Positions 56,649-64,000 of a DNA stretch of 64,000 nucleotides are shown piece by piece; within the stretch, counting starts at the first letter, position 1; each line of letters opens with the position of its first letter. Under the pieces are notes generated by a model, which worked only from the letters and a program-made list of their open reading frames with translations, had not been told where the DNA came from and did no database searches. Made by a program: the position numbers and the translations under genes. This DNA is from Methylotenera sp. (lineage in GTDB: Bacteria > Pseudomonadota > Gammaproteobacteria > Burkholderiales > Methylophilaceae): the NCBI RefSeq assembly GCF_029946165.1, contig NZ_JAQSDZ010000026.1, forward strand, positions 1 through 64,000, read 5' to 3'.

Positions 56649-57360
56649 GGGATTTTGTCAGAGAGAAGTTGCTAGAGGAATGGAGCCCTGAGAAAATCAG
56701 TGGTCAGATTGCCATCAGCCATGAAACGGTTTATCAGCGCATCTATGCTGACAAACGTGCTGGTGGGGGTTGCTCTGGAAAAGATTACGCTGCCAGAAGC
56801 AACGCAGGAAACGTGATGGCAAGTTAGACAGGCGCGGCATCATTCCCAATCGACTATCGATTGATGCTCGCCCTGAAATTGTAGAAACAAGAAGTCGTAT
56901 TGGGGATTGGGAGGCAGATACTATATATTGGCAAGCACCATAAAATGGCAATCGTCAGCTCGGTTGAGCGCAAGACTGGATTGATCCAGAGAGTAACGCG
57001 TAAAACCGCAGACGAAGTAAGTGCTGCGATGGTAGCGTTGATGCGGCCACTCAAGGCGCATGTCACGACGATTACCAGTGACTATGGACGTGAGTTTGCA
57101 GGACATGCCACCGTTGCCACCCAATTGGCCACGAATTTTACTTTGCACACCCTTACGCTTCATGGGAACGTGGTACTGAGAAAACACCAATGGTTTGATT
57201 CGATAATATTTCCCGAAAGACCGGGATTTTAGAACAATTACAGATGAAGAAATTGACACTGCGATGAGAAGATTGAATCACAAGACCTAGAAAAAGGCAT
57301 GGATTTAATTCTCCTCATCAGGTATTTTTAGAACTTACAGGCGTTGCACTTCAAAAGTGA
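56649..57360 (+). pseudogene. decayed IS30-family transposase
   Basis: Stretches of IS30 transposase are readable in different frames: WSPEKISGQIAISHETVYQR, then KRDGKLDRRGIIPNRLSID, GDWEAD, a central VERKTGLIQRVTRKTADE and TITSDYGREFAGH, YFAHPYASWERGT, DFRTITDEEIDTAMRRLNH, and the end SPHQVFLELTGVALQK. At least four frameshifts and two in-frame stops separate them, and the N-terminal DNA-binding third is missing. It is not functional. Confidence 0.92.
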
Positions 57361-58001
57361 ATCCGCCTTATGTAATTTCACTGAGCTAACCTTAATACTA
57401 GGCACAAATTTCATATATATTTACTGCAAGAGTGCTAATTTCCTATTCAGTAGACATTAAAGCCTCTGACTTGCTGAATGGTAGGTTTGAATTAGTATCT
57501 AGAAATCTACAATCTAAATTAATTTTCTTATCTCAAGAATACCTGGCAGCTGCAGGGCGGGCAAAGCTTTATACGTGACCTTTTAATATTTTATTAGAAC
57601 AAATTAACCTTATTTCTGCTGGGGCACCTAATCTTATTAGTGCGAGTTTGTGTTCCTCAAAATAGCCATAAACCCAGAATGAATGTTGGTCTATCAACGC
57701 TAGCTTAGACAAGTTATATCTTAAGATATCCAAAAATTAAAACTTACTTGCCTTGGGCTTGATGTAAATCAAATCCGAAATTATTTTTTTATTTACAGTG
57801 CGAACCTTAAATTTTTTAAGGTTATATTTTTGTTTGACGATTGAGTAGTAAGTGTATGTTTTGATAAATTATTAAATCGGCCATAGCTCAATGTTCTGGT
57901 ACTAATAACTGAAAGCAACAAATGTAAATAAATTAGCCACTCTCTATGTCTAGCGATGCTAAATACAATAGAAAGACTTTATTTGTAAATAATAGGACAT
58001 T
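57361..58001. other. 641-bp AT-rich intergenic region
   Basis: No gene recognised. It contains a perfect 9-bp hairpin (AACCTTAAA/TTTAAGGTT, 57803-57823) followed by a T-rich tract, and probably the promoter of the GGDEF-EAL gene. It may include decayed flank of the IS30 element. Confidence 0.5.
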
Positions 58002-61000
58002 TTGATTAACGTAAACCAACACAGGCTTATTCAAAGCCTCTTCCGTCCCGCCACTAACCTCATGGGGCGTTTAGACTTTAGTAAAAGATCTGCATTAATC
58101 GGATTTCTGCTGCTGTCTGCCATCTTTGTGGTGATTTATAATCTATACACAAGTCTTCAACATACCATTGTCACCTCAAAACTTGAGTTAGATGGCACAT
58201 CAATGATTAAGCCGCTCTCCAGAACCTTACAACTTGTTCAACTGCATCGCGGGCTTTCCATAGCTACATTAACTGGCTCTGAAGTATTAAAAGAGCAGCG
58301 CATTACGATAGAAAAAGAAACCGTTGTAGCTTTCGATACTCTTCAGAAGTCACTGCCAGCCAAGATTACATCAAGTACTGAGTGGAAAAGTATCAACGAT
58401 GACTGGATCATTATTCGTAAAGAGGGCTTAAATTGGAGTGTTAGAGACAATTTTGAAGCCCATACCAAGCTTGTCTATAAATTAATCACTATAGAGGGGG
58501 TGGTCGTTGATGAGTATGACTTATCAGCAGACCCTCAAATTGATACCTACCATTTAATCAACTCAATTAGTAGTGAGCTGCCACAAGCACTTGAACGCCT
58601 TGGGCAATTGCGGGCTTATGGTTCAGGTATTTTAAATAAAAAGCAAATATCTGAAGCGCAAAAAATCCAATTAAATGTGCTTGTCGGTGAATTTAAAAAT
58701 GCGCTTTATAACTTCACCACCGGACTAGATAAGACAAATCACTTTAATTCCACTATACCTAACTCACGGTCTCTAAACTCAAACCATTTCTCCATGGCAG
58801 CACAATACACTATCAACAACATCAATTCAGAAGTTATTAGTAGTCAATTTGAAGTAACTCCAGAAGATTATTTCTTAAAATCAAAAGCCGCTATTGATGC
58901 GGGTTATGAGCAGATTTATCAAACATTAACACCTAAATTACAGCAACTACTAAAAACCAGAATTCAACAGGCTGAATTTACGCTTCGCTTAAGCACCAGC
59001 ATTGCGTTACTACTATTTTTAATCGTGATTTACTTGACTATCGCCATTTATTTAGTCACGAAAAAAAGTATTTTGAGGCTGGTTGCGTCTGCTCATATTT
59101 TTGCTACAGGCGATTTGCAAGAACGCGTGAATCTCGACACACATGACGAATTGGTATTGGTAGGACACAGCTTTAACAAAATGGCGGACAGTATCCAGAA
59201 ACTGCATGAAGAACAACGGTTGAATGAGATGCACTTGAAAGCTGTGATTGACAATACCCCTATATGCGTCAAAATTGTTGCAAGTAATGGCTCTCTATTA
59301 GAAATGAACCCTGCTGGTCTTGTCATGATAGGGGCTAAATCACCCACTGATGCCATTGGGAAAAGTGTCTATGATCTTATTTCACCCAAAGATCGAGACG
59401 CTTACCGAAAATTTAACGAACTTATCTGTACGAATAAGTCAGGTGCAATGCAGTTTGAGATTACTGCGTTAGATGGCAATAAGCGTGAAATGGAAACCTA
59501 TTCGGCCCCGATACGCTTTAAATCTACCGGCGAGTTAGTTCAGTTGGCTGTTACTCAAGACATTTCTGAACGTAAACATGCTGAAGATAAAATGAAACTG
59601 GCTGCCAGCGTATTCGTCAACGCCCGTGAAGGAATTTTAATTACCGATGCTACAGGCCGCATCGTTGAAGTGAATGACACCTTCAGCTTAATCTCTGGCT
59701 ACACTCGTGATGAAGTGCTAGGGGAAAACCCTCGCATTTTCCAATCAGGGCTCCAATCTCCAGAGTTTTATGACAAAATGTGGCAAGCAATTACCACTAC
59801 AGGACAATGGATAGGCGAAATTTGGAATCGCCGTAAGAATGGCGAAGTCTATGCTGAAATCCTCACCATCAGTGCGGTGCACGATACTGCTGGTCAAGTG
59901 CAAAACTACGTTGCATTATTTACCGATATTACCGCCATAAAAGAACAACAAAGCAGGTTAGAGCGCATTGCCCATTACGACATCTTGACCAATCTGCCTA
60001 ACCGAGTATTGCTGGCAGACCGCTTAGGCCAAGCCATGGTGCAGTGCCAACGCCACCAACAGTCATTAGTTGTCGCATTTCTGGATTTAGATGGCTTTAA
60101 AGCTGTGAACGATGCCCATGGCCATGATGTAGGAGATGAACTCCTCATTACGTTGTCACAACTGATGAAAGAGGCTATGCGTGAGGGTGATACCTTAGCT
60201 CGCATTGGCGGTGACGAGTTTGTTGCGATATTAGCGGGTTTAGCTAAAACTGAAGATTGTCAGCCTGTATTAAAACGGCTGCTAAAGGCAGCTGCTACCC
60301 CTGTTAACATAAGTGGGATAATATTGAGTGTTTCTGCCAGCATTGGTGTCACCATTTACCCTCAGGATGCGGCAGATGTTGATCAACTCATGCGTCACGC
60401 AGACCAAGCCATGTATACAGCTAAGCAAGCTGGAAAGAACCGTTATCACTTGTTTGATACCGCACAAAATGATGCGGTCAAGATTCAACAAGAAAGTATA
60501 GGTGATATTTGTTTTGCTTTGGATAGACATGAGTTTGTACTGCACTATCAACCTAAGGTAAATATGCGCACTGGTGAAGTGATCGGTGTTGAGGCACTGA
60601 TACGCTGGCAACACCCCGTGCGCGGATTAGTCTCGCCTTTATCGTTCTTACCTCTGATAGAGGGCCATGTCGTGAGTCTAGACTTAGGTGAATGGATTAT
60701 CGATACTGCACTGAAGCAAATCAGCCAATGGCAAAGCATGGGATCACATCTCCCAATAAGCGTAAACATTAGTGCATATCAATTACAACAAGATAACTTC
60801 GCCACTCGCTTAGCAGCTTTGTTAGCGGACCATCCTGAAGTTAACCCGCGTTGTTTAGAATTAGAGGTACTGGAAACCAGCGCGTTAAGTGACCTGATGC
60901 AAGCATCTGGCACCATGCAAGCTTGCTCTAACCTTGGTGTACGCTTTGCTTTAGATGACTTTGGTACAGGTTATTCATCACTCACATATCTCAGACGTCT

Positions 61001-61274
61001 GCCAGTGCACTTGATTAAAATCGACCAGAGCTTTGTACATGATATGCTGATTGACCCTAATGATTTAGCCATTGTTCAAGGCGTAGTAGGCTTAGCTAAA
61101 TCATTCCAGCGTGAAGTGATCGCCGAGGGTGTAGAAACCATCGCTCATGGTGCAGCACTATTGCAATTGGGTTGTGACTTCGCTCAAGGGTATGGCATAG
61201 CTCGACCGATGCCTGCCAGTGATATTCCTGAATGGGTCGTTAATTGGCGACCTGATAGCTCCTGGCTGCCATAA
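58002..61274 (+). CDS. membrane-bound PAS-GGDEF-EAL cyclic-di-GMP enzyme
   Basis: 1090 residues: transmembrane helix about 31-49, periplasmic sensor region about 50-330, second helix about 330-352, HAMP about 353-405, two PAS domains (about 415-530 and 530-650), GGDEF domain about 665-825 and EAL domain about 845-1085. Both signature motifs, GGDEF near 734 and EAL near 863 (VEALIRWQHP), are intact, so it may make and break c-di-GMP. The TTG at 58002 with AGGA upstream gives the full N terminus; the next ATG would start at residue 20. Confidence 0.9.
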   Translation: MINVNQHRLIQSLFRPATNLMGRLDFSKRSALIGFLLLSAIFVVIYNLYTSLQHTIVTSKLELDGTSMIKPLSRTLQLVQLHRGLSIATLTGSEVLKEQRITIEKETVVAFDTLQKSLPAKITSSTEWKSINDDWIIIRKEGLNWSVRDNFEAHTKLVYKLITIEGVVVDEYDLSADPQIDTYHLINSISSELPQALERLGQLRAYGSGILNKKQISEAQKIQLNVLVGEFKNALYNFTTGLDKTNHFNSTIPNSRSLNSNHFSMAAQYTINNINSEVISSQFEVTPEDYFLKSKAAIDAGYEQIYQTLTPKLQQLLKTRIQQAEFTLRLSTSIALLLFLIVIYLTIAIYLVTKKSILRLVASAHIFATGDLQERVNLDTHDELVLVGHSFNKMADSIQKLHEEQRLNEMHLKAVIDNTPICVKIVASNGSLLEMNPAGLVMIGAKSPTDAIGKSVYDLISPKDRDAYRKFNELICTNKSGAMQFEITALDGNKREMETYSAPIRFKSTGELVQLAVTQDISERKHAEDKMKLAASVFVNAREGILITDATGRIVEVNDTFSLISGYTRDEVLGENPRIFQSGLQSPEFYDKMWQAITTTGQWIGEIWNRRKNGEVYAEILTISAVHDTAGQVQNYVALFTDITAIKEQQSRLERIAHYDILTNLPNRVLLADRLGQAMVQCQRHQQSLVVAFLDLDGFKAVNDAHGHDVGDELLITLSQLMKEAMREGDTLARIGGDEFVAILAGLAKTEDCQPVLKRLLKAAATPVNISGIILSVSASIGVTIYPQDAADVDQLMRHADQAMYTAKQAGKNRYHLFDTAQNDAVKIQQESIGDICFALDRHEFVLHYQPKVNMRTGEVIGVEALIRWQHPVRGLVSPLSFLPLIEGHVVSLDLGEWIIDTALKQISQWQSMGSHLPISVNISAYQLQQDNFATRLAALLADHPEVNPRCLELEVLETSALSDLMQASGTMQACSNLGVRFALDDFGTGYSSLTYLRRLPVHLIKIDQSFVHDMLIDPNDLAIVQGVVGLAKSFQREVIAEGVETIAHGAALLQLGCDFAQGYGIARPMPASDIPEWVVNWRPDSSWLP

Positions 61275-61747
61275 AGTGTTATTAATGCTATCAAACTTAG
61301 TGTTTATCTAAAATATTGATCAGGGCAAGCAAAATACCCACATAGGACTATCGATATATAATTATCTATAATTGTTAAGGATAAACACTGCTGTTCTGAA
61401 CAATTAAAGTTGTTAAATCGGCTATCTATAAAATCAAGCACATAAAAATACCCCACTATTGTTAATGTCGTTAAATTCTTTAACAAAGTTAAGATTTACA
61501 CTAAATTTAAAATATTAATGTAATTAATTCAATATGTTACATTAAATTATTTACAATTATTCAGTTGACATCAGCAGTTTTTATTCGCTAACATGTATCT
61601 CAAATGAACACTTACCTAACAATAGCTAAACATCCTTCGCTTTATCTCAAGCGAATAGGATCTACTGGACGAATGCCTTCGCTTCGCTTCAAAGAACCTA
61701 TTTCGTAATCAGCCGCCGTAATGCTTTGGCGGCTTTGAGGAGCTACC
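61275..61747. promoter_or_regulatory. promoter and structured leader of the AAA+ gene
   Basis: TTGACA (61565-61570) and TAACAT (61589-61594) with an 18-bp spacer form a sigma-70 promoter. The leader of about 150 nt can fold into TTCGCTT/AAGCGAA (61636-61655), an AATAGG/CCTATT stem, and AGCCGCC/GGCGGCT (61711-61734) directly before the GAGGAG ribosome-binding site. The part 61275-61560 is AT-rich with no recognised feature. Confidence 0.55.
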
Positions 61748-62704
61748 ATGAGCACTATTCATTCTTTTACAATCGCAAATCACGAACATGTGGTTAATAG
61801 AGTCAACGAACTCCGTCATCGCGCTGATGACATAAAATCAAAAGTCGGTCACGTACTAAAGCATCTCTGGAATACCGAGAGGGAACTTGGTGCAATCAAA
61901 AATCTTAGCATCTTTGGCGACCTTAGAAAGCGCTTTCCAAACTTTACTGAGGCAATTGAGTTCTTTGAAGGCAACGCCATTGCGCTCAATCAATTGGATA
62001 TGCCTTATGAGGCCAACCCAGTATTACTAATTGGTGATCCTGGTCTCGGTAAGACTCTATTTGTCAGTGAACTGGCAAAACTCATGGGGCTTCCATTCTT
62101 TGAGATTTCCATGAACACAGCTAGTGCAAGCTTCGCACTCACAGGTGGAAACCTCCAATGGGGTGATGCCTCAGTAGGCTTTATTGCAAAATCTCTGTCT
62201 GAGAGCTCAATTGCGAATCCCATCATCATGATTGATGAAATTGATAAGGGTAGTGGTAATTCAGGATTTAATCCAATGAATTCGTTCTATGGATTGCTTG
62301 AGCCACATTCTGCCAAGCGCTTCAAGGACGAGGCATTGGAAGTGGAAATCGATGCAAGTAAAATTATCTGGGTATTAACTGGCAATTATATTGGGAACAT
62401 TCCAGAAGCAATTCTTTCGAGAATGAGGGTAATCAATATCAGCCAACCAACGAAGTCTGATATGCCGGATGTCATCAAAAGCATTTACACCAAAATTAGG
62501 ACCGATAAAGTTTTCGGCAAAGTCATTAATCCTGACCTTGATGCGGAAGTAATAAACATTCTAACGGACTTGCCACCAAGGCAGATAAGGATGACTTTAG
62601 AGGCTGCTGTACTAAGAGCCATCATGGATCGACGCTCAATGATCCATGTAGCAGATATCAAATATGATAAAAAGGAAAAACGTCATGCTATCGGATTCTT
62701 TTGA
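61748..62704 (+). CDS. AAA+ ATPase
   Basis: 318 residues. Walker A GDPGLGKT (96-103), Walker B IIMIDEID near 160-167 and a sensor-1 LTGNY are present; the C-terminal lid with RQIRMTLEAAVLRAI resembles Lon/ClpX-type modules, but no protease domain follows. Substrate unknown. Its unusual leader, lack of relation to the nif genes and closeness to tnsA suggest a mobile or island setting (inference). Confidence 0.8.
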   Translation: MSTIHSFTIANHEHVVNRVNELRHRADDIKSKVGHVLKHLWNTERELGAIKNLSIFGDLRKRFPNFTEAIEFFEGNAIALNQLDMPYEANPVLLIGDPGLGKTLFVSELAKLMGLPFFEISMNTASASFALTGGNLQWGDASVGFIAKSLSESSIANPIIMIDEIDKGSGNSGFNPMNSFYGLLEPHSAKRFKDEALEVEIDASKIIWVLTGNYIGNIPEAILSRMRVINISQPTKSDMPDVIKSIYTKIRTDKVFGKVINPDLDAEVINILTDLPPRQIRMTLEAAVLRAIMDRRSMIHVADIKYDKKEKRHAIGFF

Positions 62705-63107
62705 ACAAAACAAAGACCATGTTAAATTTAATGCATTTGAACACTTTAAAACTTTAGCGAAAGGAAAGAAGTTTGTTCTTTCAAATCATATCGATGTCAG
62801 CTATGGAGAAGGTTGGAAAGGCATGGTTGAAGTGCTTATAGAGGAACTAAAGGGTTACTCGATGCAGATTACGCGTGTGAATGACGCCTACGGCCAGTTG
62901 GAAGTAGACTTCAATCCTATAACAAAGACTCATGAAGTTAGCATATGGCGAGTCCTACATAATGCAAGAAAAACCTCTAGACGTATCTGCGTTGAATGCG
63001 GAGATTCACTAAACCAATTTAAACCTGAATTAGGATTTAAGAGTAAATGCCGAGCATGTGAAAAAACAGGTAAAGGGGGAACTGGAACTTGGTTGGATAA
63101 GTATTAA
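62685..63107 (+). CDS. zinc-ribbon protein of unknown function
   Basis: 140 residues from the ATG at 62685, which has AAAGGA 8 nt upstream and overlaps the AAA+ gene by 20 bp. Two knuckles, CVECGD and CRACEK near the C terminus, should bind zinc. The overlap makes it a likely functional partner of the ATPase. Confidence 0.65.
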   Translation: MLSDSFEQNKDHVKFNAFEHFKTLAKGKKFVLSNHIDVSYGEGWKGMVEVLIEELKGYSMQITRVNDAYGQLEVDFNPITKTHEVSIWRVLHNARKTSRRICVECGDSLNQFKPELGFKSKCRACEKTGKGGTGTWLDKY

Positions 63108-63501
63108 ATGAAATTTTCACTAAAGGCCTGTGCATCTGAAAAATCTAACTTTTTCATGACGTATTTGGCTTTTAACTTCTCAAAATAGTTTATGTTATAC
63201 CTCATAATCACTGTAACTTATTGATAAGTATAATAATTATTGAGATATATAAAAGACTTGGGTATTATGAAAAGTTCATTTCACAATATTTGAAGAGGGA
63301 AAGTCATGAATATTAAACAGCAATAAAAAAACGCGTATTTGACGATACGCGTTTTTTTTAATTACTTGGGTGGGACCCGTTTAGATCTTCAATAAATCTA
63401 ATATTAGGCCTTTGGAAGAAGGCCGTCAATCCCCCCTCGTCTATTTTTTAATCGCAACCTGCTTGCCACGGGTTTGCTTGGCCTAAAAATATGGAATTAT
63501 G
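63108..63501. other. intergenic region before tnsA
   Basis: 394 bp. Holds a TGAAA-N6-TTTCA dyad (63268-63283), a 6-codon ORF at 63306-63326 (MNIKQQ) with a GAGGGA ribosome-binding site, the terminator at 63325-63358 and a GGCCTT/AAGGCC hairpin near 63407-63424. Transposon-end repeats for a Tn7-like element would be expected here; none could be assigned with confidence. Confidence 0.5.
63325..63358. terminator. bidirectional rho-independent terminator
   Basis: ACGCGTAT-TTGACG-ATACGCGT, an 8-bp perfect stem, extended by an A6/T6 pair on either side. It works in principle in both directions and isolates the AAA+ unit from tnsA. Confidence 0.92.
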
Positions 63502-64000
63502 ATGAGAAAAACTAAAAGATTTACCCCTGATTTGCTCGACCGCTACGAAAGAATCGGAAGGGGATTAGGAATATTTGAGAACTATCTACCCTGGCACCGT
63601 GTTAGTCGAAGTGATCCATCAAGTATCGGTCGATCACATCTCCAGATGTGGAATGGCCGTCAAAGAGAATTTCTGTCTGACGGGGAATGGATTGGATTTC
63701 AATTTTGCACAATGCTGCAAAACCTAATAGACATAAGAGAACAATTCCCATTGCAGTATGAAAAAGGGATGCATGAGCTTTTCCCATATAACGTTCGCTA
63801 TGGTGGCACCTTCCCAGGAACGCGCCAGATTGCAAGCGACTTAGGTATTAAACATCCACGGCTCAACGGAAATGGTCGCTCTGCGGCTTGGGTAATGACA
63901 ACGGATTTGTTACTTACTTTATCCAGACCAGATGGAGGCTATTATCTTCTGGCTATTGCGCATAAACCAATCAACTCCCAAGAAAAGAAGCGTACTAAAC
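63502..64000 (+). CDS. tnsA: TnsA-like endonuclease of a Tn7-like transposon, N-terminal part
   Basis: The open frame from the ATG at 63502 runs off the window after 166 codons. PWHRVSRSDPSSIGRSH and EQFPLQYE are hallmarks of TnsA, and the restriction-like catalytic residues E62, D135 (TTDLLLTL) and K155 (AIAHK) are visible. TnsA makes the 5' cuts in cut-and-paste Tn7-type transposition. tnsB and tnsC would be expected just beyond the window. Start assigned by the typical basic N terminus. Confidence 0.85.
   Translation, partial: MRKTKRFTPDLLDRYERIGRGLGIFENYLPWHRVSRSDPSSIGRSHLQMWNGRQREFLSDGEWIGFQFCTMLQNLIDIREQFPLQYEKGMHELFPYNVRYGGTFPGTRQIASDLGIKHPRLNGNGRSAAWVMTTDLLLTLSRPDGGYYLLAIAHKPINSQEKKRTK

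Noticed and set aside
57803-57823. Perfect 9-bp AT-rich hairpin as a terminator
   Set aside because: No gene ends just upstream and the stem is weak; kept only as a note in the intergenic entry.
63370-63430. Tn7-like end with TnsB-binding repeats (a GTTTAGATCT segment recalls a Tn7 site)
   Set aside because: Only one partial match and no repeated 20-bp units or TGT terminus could be found.

Overview
This AT-rich window holds a nearly complete molybdenum-nitrogenase (nif) region of a diazotrophic proteobacterium. Several things point to a betaproteobacterium: NifA carries the cysteine pattern C-x11-C-x19-C-x4-C of the oxygen-sensitive type found in alpha- and betaproteobacteria, draT and draG are present, FixABCX supplies electrons, and there are many low-potential ferredoxins. 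The lineage (possibly Nitrosomonadales or Rhodocyclales-like) is inference. No 16S rRNA, tRNA or CRISPR array was seen.

Layout. 1-3954: tail of a DUF1328 membrane protein, two response regulators and glycogen debranching enzyme GlgX. 4093-14531 (+): nifA, then a long nifB operon (nifB, fdxN, an IscA-like carrier, a TPR protein, the LRV Fe-S protein, two NifZ-type proteins, a DUF3024-like protein, nifS, nifT, a small unknown protein, a DegT-like protein, a SIR2-like protein and a zinc ribbon). 14606-20289 (-): bfd, two bacterioferritin subunits, nifO, draG, draT, an unknown protein, a truncated hemoglobin and a 6-phosphogluconate dehydrogenase. 20752-25239 (+): nifHDK and a FeSII-like protective ferredoxin. 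25463-33086 (+): nifE, nifN, nifX, a DUF269 protein, a DUF683 protein, fdxB, nifQ, a SagB-type oxidoreductase, a rhodanese-ankyrin protein and a small unknown gene. 33179-45025 (-): a ferredoxin, modCB-mop-modA, two unknown nif-linked genes, three [2Fe-2S] ferredoxins, a flavodiiron protein, fixXCBA, nifW and nifV. 45237-50950 (+): DUF4202, a glutathione S-transferase, an NRDE-type protein, and an Fe-S protein / amine-oxidase-like flavoprotein / Rieske ferredoxin cassette. 51193-56470 (-): iscS-iscU-erpA-iscA-hscB-hscA-fdx. 56649-64000: an IS30-family remnant, a large GGDEF-EAL protein, an AAA+ ATPase with a zinc-ribbon partner, and the start of a Tn7-like tnsA running off the window.

Regulation can be read directly. 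Sigma-54 -24/-12 promoters (TGGCAY-N5-TTGC type) lie before nifB, nifH, nifE, gnd (divergent from nifH), fixA, nifV and iscS. TGT-N10-ACA NifA upstream activator sequences lie next to most of them. The regulon implied therefore includes the dedicated isc operon (no nifU is present) and a 6-phosphogluconate dehydrogenase as well as the expected nif genes. An oxygen and iron protection theme runs through the region: hemoglobin, FeSII, a flavodiiron protein, DraT/DraG, a two-subunit bacterioferritin and a Fur-box-linked bfd.

Least-explained items: a neighbouring pair of apparent pseudoenzymes in the nifB operon (a DegT fold without its PLP lysine and a SIR2 fold without its NAD-site and catalytic residues); a duplicated nif-linked TPR family; the Fe-S/flavoprotein/Rieske cassette; and the island-like right end with AAA+ and TnsA genes.
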